From an uncultured Bacteroides sp. (lineage in GTDB: Bacteria > Bacteroidota > Bacteroidia > Bacteroidales > Bacteroidaceae), in the NCBI GenBank assembly GCA_900556625.1, contig USPQ01000070.1, positions 1 through 14,484 on the forward strand: a stretch of 14,484 nucleotides of DNA. The letters run 5' to 3'. The notes beneath the pieces were generated by a model, which ran no database searches, was not told the DNA's origin, and worked only from the letters and a program-made list of their open reading frames with translations. Every line of letters starts with the position of its first letter. Position 1 is the stretch's first letter. Shown here one piece after another: positions 6,651-13,840 of this stretch. The translations under genes were made by a program, and so were the position numbers.

Positions 6651-7110
6651 GCTCTTTTATCGTCCTTCCCAATACCGGGTGTACCACGTCCGGCGCAATT
6701 TCTGCCAGTGGCCGCATCACAAAATCGCGCTCCGTCATTAGAGGGTGGGGGAGATTCAGTGCTGCTCCGGAAGGAGAAGTAACAGAGAGCACCAGATCAT
6801 CGTAAAGCAAGAGGTCAATATCAATCAGACGGTCGCTATATACTCCGTCAACAGACTTCTTGGTGCGCCCTAACTCCCGTTCAATTAGTTGCGTCTCCCG
6901 CAATACCTCTAAAGGAGATAAATCCGTGTCTACACAAGCGGCAGCATTCAGGAAACTGTTTTCAGAAGCAAAGCCCCACGGAGCAGTAACGTAAAAAGCA
7001 GACAGGGAAACAACTTTCCCTATCTGCTCTTCTATTTTCTGCACGGCATCCCGGAGATTCTGTTCTTTATCCCCCAGGTTAGTACCGAGTCCCACATATA
7101 CTTCCGCCAT
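6625..7110 (-). CDS. folK: 2-amino-4-hydroxy-6-hydroxymethyldihydropteridine pyrophosphokinase
   Basis: A 161-residue HPPK, which transfers pyrophosphate from ATP to hydroxymethyldihydropterin, the step before dihydropteroate synthase in folate synthesis. Family features seen: VYVGLGTNLGDKEQNL at the N-terminus (4-19), the pterin-contacting PWGF..SFLNAA region (44-57), the Mg-binding acidic motif RLIDIDLLLYDD (94-105, with Asp97 and Asp99) and LPHPLMTERDFVMRPLAEIA (120-139). All are intact and the length is standard. The ATG (7108-7110) overlaps the queA TAA by one base (TAATG), so translation is probably coupled. It is the last gene of the ftsX-uppP-truB-queA operon. Its 3' end overlaps the convergent small membrane-protein gene by 26 bases, so no room is left for a terminator between them. 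Confidence 0.96.
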   Translation of the reverse strand: MAEVYVGLGTNLGDKEQNLRDAVQKIEEQIGKVVSLSAFYVTAPWGFASENSFLNAAACVDTDLSPLEVLRETQLIERELGRTKKSVDGVYSDRLIDIDLLLYDDLVLSVTSPSGAALNLPHPLMTERDFVMRPLAEIAPDVVHPVLGRTIKELISSSCRQ

Positions 7111-8168
7111 TATTTGTCCAAAATCAGCATTGCATCGCCATAAGTACCGAAACGGTAACCTTCTTTCAATGCTACGTGATAAGCGTCCATTACCTGCTCG
7201 TATCCGCCGAAAGCGGCTACAATCATCAGGAGTGTAGAAAGAGGCATATGAAAATTGGAAATCATCGAGTTAGCCACAGTAAATTCGTACGGCGGGAAGA
7301 TGAACTTATTTGTCCAACCTTCAAATTCTTTCAAATGTCCGTCGGTGCTGACTGCACTCTCGATAGCCCGCATCACCGTAGTACCTACCGCACATACGTT
7401 TCTACCGGTATCCTTGGCACGATTGACGGTTTTCACCGCCGCTTCGTCCACAAGCATCTGTTCCGAGTCCATTTTGTGCTTCGTCAAGTCTTCTACATCA
7501 ATGTCACGGAAGTTGCCCAGGCCGGCATGCAAGGTGATATAGGCAAAGTCTATTCCCTTAATTTCCAGACGTTTCATCAATTCACGACTGAAGTGCAAGC
7601 TAGCTGTCGGGGCAGTCACCGCGCCTTCTTTCTTCGCGAAGATAGACTGGAAACGTTCGGCATCTTCCGGTTCTACAGGACGATTGATAATAGAGTGGGG
7701 GAGCGGAGTTTCGCCCAAAGCATACAAAGCCTTCTTAAATTCATCATGCGGTCCGTCATACAGGAAACGAAGCGTACGACCACGAGAAGTGGTATTATCA
7801 ATTACTTCGGCTACCATTGAATCATCCGGACCGAAATACAATTTATTACCAATACGGATTTTACGCGCCGGGTCTACGAGCACATCCCACAGACGGAGTT
7901 CTTCGTTCAACTCACGCAATAAGAATACTTCAATACGAGCACCTGTCTTTTCTTTATTACCGTACAAACGAGCGGGGAACACCTTTGTATCGTTGAATAT
8001 AAACACATCTTTATCATCAAAGTAGTCCAATACATCCTTGAACATCCTGTGTTCAATTTTACCTGTATTACGATGCAATACCATCAAACGCGACTCATCT
8101 CTATACTTCGTAGGATGCAAAGCGATTTTATCCTCGGGTAACTTAAATTTGAATTGTGATAGCTTCAT
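7110..8168 (-). CDS. queA: S-adenosylmethionine:tRNA ribosyltransferase-isomerase
   Basis: A 352-residue QueA, which transfers the ribosyl part of S-adenosylmethionine to 7-aminomethyl-7-deazaguanine at position 34 of tRNAs with GUN anticodons, forming epoxyqueuosine. It begins with the family pattern (LSQFKFKLPEDKIALHPTKYRDESRLMVL). Characteristic blocks follow: VFIFNDTKVFPARL, GAVTAPTASLHFS, TLHAGLGNF (all intact) and, near the C-terminus, SNFHMPLSTLLMIVAAFGG. Length matches the family. The start ATG is at 8166-8168, 17 bases after the truB stop, and the stop overlaps the folK start by one base. The enzyme depends on SAM made by MetK, encoded 900 bases downstream in a separate unit. Confidence 0.97.
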   Translation of the reverse strand: MKLSQFKFKLPEDKIALHPTKYRDESRLMVLHRNTGKIEHRMFKDVLDYFDDKDVFIFNDTKVFPARLYGNKEKTGARIEVFLLRELNEELRLWDVLVDPARKIRIGNKLYFGPDDSMVAEVIDNTTSRGRTLRFLYDGPHDEFKKALYALGETPLPHSIINRPVEPEDAERFQSIFAKKEGAVTAPTASLHFSRELMKRLEIKGIDFAYITLHAGLGNFRDIDVEDLTKHKMDSEQMLVDEAAVKTVNRAKDTGRNVCAVGTTVMRAIESAVSTDGHLKEFEGWTNKFIFPPYEFTVANSMISNFHMPLSTLLMIVAAFGGYEQVMDAYHVALKEGYRFGTYGDAMLILDK

Positions 8169-8185
8169 ATCTATTCCTTATTACG

Positions 8186-8908
8186 TTAATTATTTTCTTC
8201 ATCATTTTCTATCTCCTGCCCGTCGATCCACTCTTTAAAAAGTGCGGGATCTAAACAGTCTTCCAAACGGACATCGCCTACACGGGTACGAATCAACCCT
8301 GTGAGATGAGCCCCGCTATGGAGCGCCTCGCCAATGTCACGTGCCAGTGCGCGGATATAAGTCCCCTTACTGCATACCACACGAATCCGAATCATCGGTT
8401 CCGGTTCTTCCAAACGGCATTCCAACAATTCAATCTCGTCGATAACAAGCTGTTTCGCCTTTAGTTCGACTTCCTCGCCTTTACGTGCCAGTTCGTAAGC
8501 ACGCTTGCCGTCCACCATACAGGCGGAGAAGGCAGGAGGTACTTGTTCTATCGTTCCGATAAAGTGCGTCAACACTTCTTCCACCAGTTCCCTCGTGATA
8601 TGTCCGGTAGGGTAGGTGGCATCTATCTCATGCTCCAAATCATACGACGGGGTAGTAGCACCCAACCGGAGTGTCGCAACGTACTCCTTCGTGTGATATT
8701 GAAACTCTTCAATCCGCTTTGTAGCCTTGCCTGTGCATACAATCATCACCCCCGTTGCAAGAGGGTCCAACGTGCCGGCATGGCCGACCTTTAGTTTTTT
8801 CACCCCTATCCGGCGACAGATATGATAACGGGCGTGCCCTACCACCTTAAATGAAGTCCAGCCAAGAGGTTTATTAAAAAACAGTACTTCGCCTTTTTTA
8901 AAATTCAT
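8186..8908 (-). CDS. truB: tRNA pseudouridine-55 synthase
   Basis: A 240-residue TruB, which isomerises U55 in the T-loop of most tRNAs. The catalytic Asp lies in GHAGTLDPLATG (42-53, Asp48). Other family blocks are GEVLFFNKPLGWTSF (6-20) and CSKGTYIRALARDIGEAL in the C-terminal half. I choose the ATG at 8906-8908 because the protein then opens at the family start MNFKKGEVLFFNKP. That ATG overlaps the uppP TGA by one base (TGATG), a coupling arrangement. An in-frame ATG at 8996-8998 would add 30 residues unlike TruB and lie wholly inside uppP, so I reject it. The acidic C-terminal tail (EIENDEENN) is not conserved in the family as I know it. Confidence 0.96.
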   Translation of the reverse strand: MNFKKGEVLFFNKPLGWTSFKVVGHARYHICRRIGVKKLKVGHAGTLDPLATGVMIVCTGKATKRIEEFQYHTKEYVATLRLGATTPSYDLEHEIDATYPTGHITRELVEEVLTHFIGTIEQVPPAFSACMVDGKRAYELARKGEEVELKAKQLVIDEIELLECRLEEPEPMIRIRVVCSKGTYIRALARDIGEALHSGAHLTGLIRTRVGDVRLEDCLDPALFKEWIDGQEIENDEENN

Positions 8909-9699
8909 CAGCTCAATATAATCGTTACCAATCCTGCTATCGCACAATAGATTGCGAAATAGATCAGCTTTCCTTTCTTCACTATGTTTATCATCCACTT
9001 ACAAGCTAGGCAACCGGCTATGAAAGCAGCCATAAAACCTACAATCAACGACAATGCAGGAATGTCTCCCACTACGTCCTCCCCTTTCATCATCTTCATA
9101 CCGTCAAGCAATGCCTCACCCAGAATGGGCGGAATAACCATAAGGAAAGAGAATTGCGCCAACTTCGCTTTGTTGTCTCCCAACAGTAATCCCGTAGCGA
9201 TGGTAGAACCCGAACGGGACAATCCCGGCATTACTGCACAAGCCTGGGCAATACCGATAATAAGCGCATCTTTCATCGAGATTTTTTCTTTTTGACGCGG
9301 CTTGTAATAGTACGAGAAAGTCAGCAGGGCAGCCGTCAACAACAACATACAGCCCACAATCAGCAGTCCCGAGCCAAATATTTCTTCTACATAGTCTTTA
9401 AAGAATACTCCCACAATACCGATTGGTATCATTGAGATCAATATATTAATCACGTAGCGCGTCTCCTCGTTCATCCGGAACTTGAATAACCCGCGGAAAA
9501 TCCAATCTATCTCTTTCCAAAGAATCACCAATGTACTGCATACCGTAGCCACATGCACTACAATTGTAAATGCCAAATTCTCTTCACCCTGTATCCCAAA
9601 CAATGCCGACCCGATAGCCAAATGCCCACTGCTACTTACGGGCAAATATTCTGTCAATCCCTGAATCAGTCCAAGGATTAATGCTTCCAACCAACTCAT
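8908..9699 (-). CDS. uppP: Undecaprenyl-diphosphatase UppP (BacA family)
   Basis: A 263-residue integral inner-membrane enzyme that dephosphorylates undecaprenyl pyrophosphate, recycling the lipid carrier for peptidoglycan and surface polysaccharide synthesis; extra copies confer bacitracin resistance in other bacteria. Both signature regions are intact: QGLTEYLPVSSSGHL (13-27, with the Glu17 and Ser/His cluster) and PGLSRSGST (158-166, with the catalytic-site Arg and Ser). About seven to eight hydrophobic segments span the chain, and length is normal. The ATG is at 9697-9699, nine bases after the stop of the DUF3098 gene, and the stop overlaps the truB start by one base. Its position behind ftsX gives the operon a cell-envelope theme. 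Confidence 0.97.
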   Translation of the reverse strand: MSWLEALILGLIQGLTEYLPVSSSGHLAIGSALFGIQGEENLAFTIVVHVATVCSTLVILWKEIDWIFRGLFKFRMNEETRYVINILISMIPIGIVGVFFKDYVEEIFGSGLLIVGCMLLLTAALLTFSYYYKPRQKEKISMKDALIIGIAQACAVMPGLSRSGSTIATGLLLGDNKAKLAQFSFLMVIPPILGEALLDGMKMMKGEDVVGDIPALSLIVGFMAAFIAGCLACKWMINIVKKGKLIYFAIYCAIAGLVTIILS

Positions 9700-9708
9700 A
9701 ACTTATCT

Positions 9709-9945
9709 TTATTCTATTTTAGTTTTAGGTTTGCGCAATACCGCATAAATCATCGACAAGAAACCGAACAGGCAAACGACAGGCGCCACCTTAATTCTAC
9801 GTGCACTGAAAATATCAGGTTCAAAGACCGTTTCGGACGACGAAGGTCCTGTCATCAATAGAAACCCGATAATAACAATCGCCATTCCTACCGCTAGCAA
9901 GATAAAGTTCACTTTATCAAAGGCAAATTTCTGCTTGTCAGACAT
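9709..9945 (-). CDS. DUF3098 small membrane protein
   Basis: A 78-residue protein with two transmembrane helices (about 13-31 and 53-69) joined by a loop containing FEPDIFSARRIKVAP (41-55), a pattern I associate with the Bacteroidetes family DUF3098. The loop's conserved-looking Phe-Ser-x-Arg-Arg motif precedes the second helix. The ATG at 9943-9945 (MSDKQKFAFDK) is preferred. A GTG further upstream would add 14 residues but covers the -7-like sequence and lacks the family look. The gene sits between ftsX and uppP, an arrangement I recall as conserved in Bacteroidetes, which suggests an envelope-related role. No biochemical function is known to me. Confidence 0.85.
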   Translation of the reverse strand: MSDKQKFAFDKVNFILLAVGMAIVIIGFLLMTGPSSSETVFEPDIFSARRIKVAPVVCLFGFLSMIYAVLRKPKTKIE

Positions 9946-9965
9946 AGTTTGTTTAATTATTAATT

Positions 9966-9973
9966 CAAAATTA
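9966..9973 (-). promoter_or_regulatory. Possible internal -7 box before DUF3098-uppP
   Basis: TAATTTTG on the minus strand matches TAnnTTTG in the 75-base gap after ftsX, 20 bases before the DUF3098 ATG. A small inverted repeat (GCGAA, TTCGC; 9979-9994) lies directly upstream. It may allow uppP-truB-queA-folK expression independently of ftsX. No -33 element was seen. Confidence 0.35.
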
Positions 9974-10020
9974 AAGTCGCGAATCACAGTTCGCTATACC
10001 TATTTACTATCTATTCTCTA

Positions 10021-10902
10021 CTAAATATAATACAAGGTATTGGCCCTCATTCTCAAGTATTTGTTAATGGAAATGTAGGCACACAGCCACGTAATCACCA
10101 TTCCAAACACCAACACACTCGCACAAACGATAAGCATGACTTCGGGAGTGATTACCTGAAGCAATTCCTGCTCGTATGTCACTGCCCAATAGGCCGTCCC
10201 CATTAATATGGCATCAGCAACTACAGCAGCCAGCACGCCACTCCACACATTCCTTCGGAGAAACGGTCGCCGAATGAAGCTCCAGCTCGCCCCCACCAGT
10301 TTCATTGTATGGATGAGGAAGCGCTTGGAGTATATAGCAAGCCTTATCGTATTGTTTATCAAAGCAAAGGAGATAAAAGTAAGCACTACCGCCAAAGCCA
10401 GTAATACCAGACTGATATTCCGTATGTTATCATTCACAGCATCAATCAGCTCCTTCCGGTAGAGCACATCCTGTATATTACTGTTCCGTTTGACCATTTT
10501 CTCAATCTTCGCAATACTGTCGGAGTTAGCATAATCGGAATGGAGCTTTATTTCAATAGAAGCGGTGAAAGGATTATAACCCAGAAACTCTTCAGGATCA
10601 GTTCCCATAGCTTCGGTCTGCTCCTTCAATGCCTGTTTTTTAGAGATATATTCGGATTGTTTCACGAAAGGTTCCTGATTCAGCTTCTTCTGCAGTTTCA
10701 GGATATCCGCCTCTTTCATATCGTCGCTAATGAGAATGGAGAAACTGATATTCTCGCGGACATATACGGAAAGATTGCGCGCCGTAAGCACGAAGAACAC
10801 AACCAGCCCCAACAGCAGCAACACCAGCGTGGTACTGATACTCGACGTAATAAACTGCATATCGAAAATCGAACTTGACTTATATCTGCTTTTATTTCCC
10901 AT
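10021..10902 (-). CDS. ftsX: Cell division ABC transporter permease FtsX
   Basis: A 293-residue FtsX, the membrane partner of the ATPase FtsE; the complex controls periplasmic peptidoglycan hydrolases at the division site. The topology is classic: TM1 at about 20-40, a large periplasmic domain (about 45-160), then TM2 (163-184), TM3 (219-241) and TM4 (255-279). The conserved cytoplasmic loop between TM2 and TM3 reads IHTMKLVGASWSFIRRPFL (197-215), matching the family's MKLVGA...FIRxPF signature that contacts FtsE. The ATG is at 10900-10902, three bases after the methyltransferase stop. ftsE is not in this window. The next gene, DUF3098, is 75 bases downstream with a possible internal promoter. 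Confidence 0.95.
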   Translation of the reverse strand: MGNKSRYKSSSIFDMQFITSSISTTLVLLLLGLVVFFVLTARNLSVYVRENISFSILISDDMKEADILKLQKKLNQEPFVKQSEYISKKQALKEQTEAMGTDPEEFLGYNPFTASIEIKLHSDYANSDSIAKIEKMVKRNSNIQDVLYRKELIDAVNDNIRNISLVLLALAVVLTFISFALINNTIRLAIYSKRFLIHTMKLVGASWSFIRRPFLRRNVWSGVLAAVVADAILMGTAYWAVTYEQELLQVITPEVMLIVCASVLVFGMVITWLCAYISINKYLRMRANTLYYI

Positions 10903-10905
10903 CCT

Positions 10906-11805
10906 CTACCTCTTTTTCCGAAAAACGTAAATCATGGAACTGCTCCGCTCCTTCCGTCCCAAAGCGCTGAACCATGCCAATGTTCCGACATACATCCCTT
11001 TCAGGAAACTACATGAACTACCCCGATGTTTCTCACTTAGCATGGATACGTAAAAAGCATCAAACGGCATCGGGTGACGTGCCGCCATGATAAAGCCATG
11101 CCGGGAAGCCAACTGTTGGATAGTGCCCGGTGTGAAATGCCAAAGATGTCGCGGGACATCATAAGCCGCCCAATACTCGCCGTAACGTTGCGCATCATAA
11201 GAGGAACAGTTGGGCACTGCCACAATTAGCAGTCCTTTTTCCGTCAACATCTCGTGAAGCTGTTGCCACACCTCGCCGAGGTGTTCAAGATGTTCCATAA
11301 CGTGCCAAAGGGTAATGACATCAAAACTGCCGGGAGCAAACTCTTGCAGAGCCGATTCGGGTTTCACCTCCAGTCCGAAATGTTCCTTTGCAAACTCACG
11401 TGCCTGCGGATTCTTCTCCACCGCCTCCACTTTCCAGCCACGACGCACCATCGTATCGGCAAAATAACCGGTGCCCGTACCTATATCGAGCAAACGCCCC
11501 GTCTTGCGATGCGCCTCCTTAGCTACCAGCCGCGCCTTGCGGCCCAGCATATAGGAACGTACATAGTGATAAACGGAATTCATCGCGCCTTTGCGCGTAT
11601 CAGTGTGGGAGATATAATCAGGAGTCTCATAATACTTACCTATCTCAGCCTCTACGGGAACACCTTGCGTGAACGTAAATCCGCAATCTTCACACGAATA
11701 CAGTTCAAACTGTTCGCCCGAAGCATAAAAATCCGTACAAGTCATGACGCGTTTCAAGTGCGTACTGCCACACACCGGACAAGCATTTATACTGAGTTTC
11801 TCCAT
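10906..11805 (-). CDS. Zinc-ribbon class I SAM-dependent methyltransferase
   Basis: A 299-residue protein with two parts. The N-terminus carries a zinc-ribbon-like pair, CPVC (Cys9, Cys12) and CEDC (Cys38, Cys41). A Rossmann methyltransferase domain follows, with motif I LLDIGTGTGYF (105-115), an acidic post-I residue in VEAVEKNP, and a later motif DVITLWHVMEHLEH. This is the layout of the Methyltransf_11/23-type enzymes with an N-terminal zinc finger, several of which act on sugars or lipids; the true substrate here is unknown. The C-terminal part (about residues 200-299) is partly hydrophobic and could touch the membrane. It is the first gene of the ftsX-uppP operon, three bases before ftsX. 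The only -7 match close to the start leaves an unusually short leader. Confidence 0.88.
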   Translation of the reverse strand: MEKLSINACPVCGSTHLKRVMTCTDFYASGEQFELYSCEDCGFTFTQGVPVEAEIGKYYETPDYISHTDTRKGAMNSVYHYVRSYMLGRKARLVAKEAHRKTGRLLDIGTGTGYFADTMVRRGWKVEAVEKNPQAREFAKEHFGLEVKPESALQEFAPGSFDVITLWHVMEHLEHLGEVWQQLHEMLTEKGLLIVAVPNCSSYDAQRYGEYWAAYDVPRHLWHFTPGTIQQLASRHGFIMAARHPMPFDAFYVSMLSEKHRGSSCSFLKGMYVGTLAWFSALGRKERSSSMIYVFRKKR

Positions 11806-11816
11806 TAATTTCTAAG

Positions 11817-11824
11817 CAAAATTA
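11817..11824 (-). promoter_or_regulatory. Possible -7 box for methyltransferase-ftsX operon
   Basis: TAATTTTG on the minus strand fits TAnnTTTG, 11 bases upstream of the ATG at 11803-11805. Upstream TTG and TTTG triplets are present (around 11834-11850) but not at ideal spacing. The implied leader is only a few bases, which is unusual, so the call is tentative. Confidence 0.3.
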
Positions 11825-11991
11825 AGTGCTGCCTCAAACCACAAGACAACACTATACCCGAATTTGGTGCAAAGAAACAAATAAAAAGTGATGTAATGGG
11901 CTTTTGTTAAGGACTTTTAATAATACAAACTGACCTTGCTCTGATATACAGACTATACTTAGTCAATTTACATCAGAACTTTATTCTCATA

Positions 11992-12049
11992 GAAATCAAA
12001 AATACAACCCAGATATACACAACTAAATCTTAGTTAATCCATATCTGGG
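11992..12049 (-). terminator. Nested hairpin, probable terminator of the Rhs/immunity transcript
   Basis: Outer arms CCCAGATAT (12008-12016) and ATATCTGGG (12041-12049) enclose a second perfect stem AACTAA/TTAGTT (12021-12026 with 12030-12035) around a three-base loop. On the minus strand the structure is followed by TTGTATTTTTGATTT, a T-rich tail; on the plus strand no T-run follows. It lies about 180 bases after the lipoprotein stop, far for a terminator, but it is the best candidate in the gap. Confidence 0.55.
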
Positions 12050-12095
12050 GTAAGACACATCAGAACAAGAAACCCCTTCGACTCAGTTATTTAGT

Positions 12096-12114
12096 CAAAT
12101 ATAATTTATATTTG
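12096..12114. repeat. AT-rich palindrome CAAATATAA-T-TTATATTTG
   Basis: Nine-base arms around one central base. Each arm also contains a TATATTTG -7-like sequence, facing outward on both strands, but no gene start lies at a suitable distance, so these are probably chance matches in AT-rich DNA. With almost no loop it is more likely a protein-binding site or a chance palindrome than an RNA hairpin. Confidence 0.35.
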
Positions 12115-12226
12115 TTTCCCTTATTCTGAAAAATAATCTTTTTATTCTTCAATTTTAATCGTTGGGGATTATTTTGTTTTCGGTTTCCAACTTATATTAA
12201 AATAAAGCACAACTGTAATCTGATTA

Positions 12227-12910
12227 TTACGATACTCCTAACAATATATTTTTTTCAATGATCCATTTATCATTAATCTTGCGGATACATATAATTGCCT
12301 CCTCTCCACAAAGCCGTCCACAAGCATAAGAACAATAAAAAACTCCAACTAGCTTTTCTTTATTAAAGTATATCCTCGACATCCTCAATATTCCTGAAAA
12401 AAGAAAATTATAGTTTTCTCTTTCCCATATCTTAAATCCTTCAGGAAACTCAGAAAAGTGTTTTAATATGAACCGTTTTCTATTCTCTATCTCAGACAAA
12501 TTCAGTGGATAACTTTGTATCAGACGATTATTCATAGAGTTAAGCGCCTCAATATAATCCGGTTCCACTAATTGTTTTCCGATATATTCAACATCTAAAT
12601 TTAGATTATCACAAGTGAATAGAGTATCAAAAACAGCAATAACAAAGGTCGTATCTTTCATTTTCATATTTTCCCTCTCAATCTCAGTAATCTTTTGTTC
12701 ATATCTAACAGTGTCATACGCCATTGGATTGTTGTTATCAAAAAATGGTATGGGAGGAGGAGGGATTTCAAACCTATCTAATGCCCCCATTTCCTCAACC
12801 AAGTTATCAAAAATCTCATTAAACACTTTCATTTCATAACTATCAACCCTATTTGTTCTGCATGATAGTACTCCAATCAACAGCACCATTACTATAAAAC
12901 ACTTTTTCAT
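12227..12910 (-). CDS. Lipoprotein, probable immunity protein of a displaced Rhs toxin
   Basis: A 227-residue protein with a clear lipoprotein signal (MKK, hydrophobic core, lipobox VLSC with Cys17), so it is anchored in the envelope. The middle is charged and probably helical, with a Pro-rich stretch EIPPPPIPFF near residue 50. The C-terminal block CSYACGRLCGEEAIICIRK, then NDKWIIEKNILLGVS at the end, resembles a cysteine-containing C-terminal pattern I recall from Bacteroides proteins beside Rhs genes; no named family is claimed. I start at the ATG (12908-12910); a TTG two codons upstream is possible. It lies six bases after the stop of the toxin-like fragment, the usual spacing of a toxin/immunity pair. 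Codon use is AT-rich like its neighbours. The immunity role is inferred from context. Confidence 0.65.
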   Translation of the reverse strand: MKKCFIVMVLLIGVLSCRTNRVDSYEMKVFNEIFDNLVEEMGALDRFEIPPPPIPFFDNNNPMAYDTVRYEQKITEIERENMKMKDTTFVIAVFDTLFTCDNLNLDVEYIGKQLVEPDYIEALNSMNNRLIQSYPLNLSEIENRKRFILKHFSEFPEGFKIWERENYNFLFSGILRMSRIYFNKEKLVGVFYCSYACGRLCGEEAIICIRKINDKWIIEKNILLGVS

Positions 12911-12916
12911 AATCAA

Positions 12917-13222
12917 TTAATTTATAAATCCATACATCGACTTCAAAATAGCACTATTTGATTTTACTATTCCTTGCGAGTTGTAATATTGTTGCGTTAT
13001 AGGTAATCCAATTCTTTCCATAGCCTTATTCACATATCTTTCTTGCCAATGCTGTTTAAAAGCTCTTTTTTTATCCATTTTTCTTAATACAGGATAAATA
13101 TTTGAATTATTCATCACTTTGTCATCACTAAAATCGGAAGAATTCTGATCAGAGTGAATTGCTATTTCATGAATAAAAGTATCCAGTTGAGCAACACTAT
13201 CAGCTATATTTCGTACTGTTCT
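12917..13222 (-). pseudogene. Orphan Rhs C-terminal toxin-like fragment lacking start and Rhs core
   Basis: An open frame of 101 codons follows an in-frame TAA (13223-13225). It has no ATG before 13112-13114 and only a GTG at 13115-13117, so a 65- to 66-residue product is possible. The coding character clearly extends upstream of those starts, through RNIADSVAQLDTFIHEIAIH (residues 4-23). The HEIAIH stretch resembles a metal-binding helix but has HExxxH spacing, not the HExxH of the neighbouring toxin. The rest is basic and helical (KKRAFKQHWQERYVNKAMER, about 53-72). It sits between the first immunity gene and a lipoprotein gene, exactly where displaced toxin tails are found in Rhs loci. I therefore read it as the remnant or silent cassette of an earlier Rhs C-terminus. 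A short real gene starting at 13117 is the alternative. Confidence 0.55.
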
Positions 13223-13336
13223 TTAAAAAGCTACCTTGAGATATAAATAAGTTTTTATATTACCAAAATAGCAACTATTGAATCCAAATCAGTTTATGAA
13301 AGTCATACTTTACCCAAAAACACAATACTACAAATA

Positions 13337-13840
13337 TTACTTTAAATGGAAAAGACCAACATATAGATACCAATTATTCTCTTTGTCTTTTTTAAACCAT
13401 TGTCCATCTGTTGAAAGCAATATCTTTTTAATGAGGCTATCATAATCATACTTTTCATCATATTTATATAATGGTAGCCTTTGTAAAATATGAACTTCCC
13501 GTACTCTGAGCTCATTATCTAACAATATTGAATAGGGGACCCTTACATTTACTTCATTGTAATTTTCCTCGCTAAAGTTAGCATAATAAAGGCTATCACA
13601 ATATTTATGTAATCGTTCAACACCCCCAATAAAGCCAACATTAATACTTATTGAATTTATAGTATCTAAGGCAGTATAATAGTCTACTTCTATTTTCTCA
13701 CCCTGCTTAGAAATTCTAAATACAGGTAATTGATTAGTCTTATCATAAAACACTTGACTTTCAACCAACTTCTTTTCCTGACAACATAAAATGTATGGCA
13801 TTAATACACTTGTCAGTAATAAAATTAATTTATTTCCCAT
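13337..13840 (-). CDS. Exported probable immunity protein for the Rhs metallopeptidase toxin
   Basis: A 167-residue protein with an N-terminal signal (MGNK, then LILLLTSVLMPYILCC). Two cysteines at 19-20 could serve as a lipobox, but the preceding residues are atypical, so either lipoprotein anchoring or plain periplasmic export is possible. The remainder is acidic and beta-rich with many Tyr and Asp, containing RVPYSILLDNELRVREVHIL near residues 100-119 and a C-terminal WYLYVGLFHLK. I recognise no named family. The ATG (13838-13840) overlaps the last codons and TAA of the Rhs toxin gene by 11 bases in another frame, a tight coupling typical of toxin-immunity pairs. The immunity role comes from this context. 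An export signal implies the toxin is neutralised in the periplasm. Confidence 0.7.
   Translation of the reverse strand: MGNKLILLLTSVLMPYILCCQEKKLVESQVFYDKTNQLPVFRISKQGEKIEVDYYTALDTINSISINVGFIGGVERLHKYCDSLYYANFSEENYNEVNVRVPYSILLDNELRVREVHILQRLPLYKYDEKYDYDSLIKKILLSTDGQWFKKDKENNWYLYVGLFHLK

Larger units (their letters stand above)
11809..12226. other. 418-base AT-rich non-coding gap between core operon and Rhs segment
   Basis: No open frame of credible length was found on either strand. It contains a probable terminator for the lipoprotein transcript (11992-12049), a palindromic element (12096-12114), and a small hairpin GACTA/TAGTC (11951-11964). A 10-base direct repeat ACATCAGAAC occurs near 11970 and 12057. 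A TAnnTTTG match on the minus strand (11817-11824) may be the -7 box of the methyltransferase operon, though it would leave a leader of only a few bases. No tRNA or integrase site was recognised. Confidence 0.6.

Noticed and set aside
8909..8998. Longer TruB start adding 30 residues
   Set aside because: The extension lies wholly inside uppP in another frame, and the TruB family pattern begins at the internal ATG (8906-8908), which overlaps the uppP stop by one base.
9946..9987. Longer DUF3098 start adding 14 residues from a GTG
   Set aside because: It covers a -7-like box, and the ATG at 9943-9945 gives the expected short membrane protein.
12096..12114. Divergent promoters formed by two TATATTTG matches in a palindrome
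   Set aside because: No gene start lies at a suitable distance on the + strand, and on the minus strand the nearest start is about 290 bases away with a closer candidate box, so these are probably chance AT-rich matches.
13154..13171. HEIAIH as a second HExxH zinc-protease site
   Set aside because: The second His is one residue too far for HExxH. A few peptidases use HExxxH, but nothing else here supports such a fold, so I only describe it.
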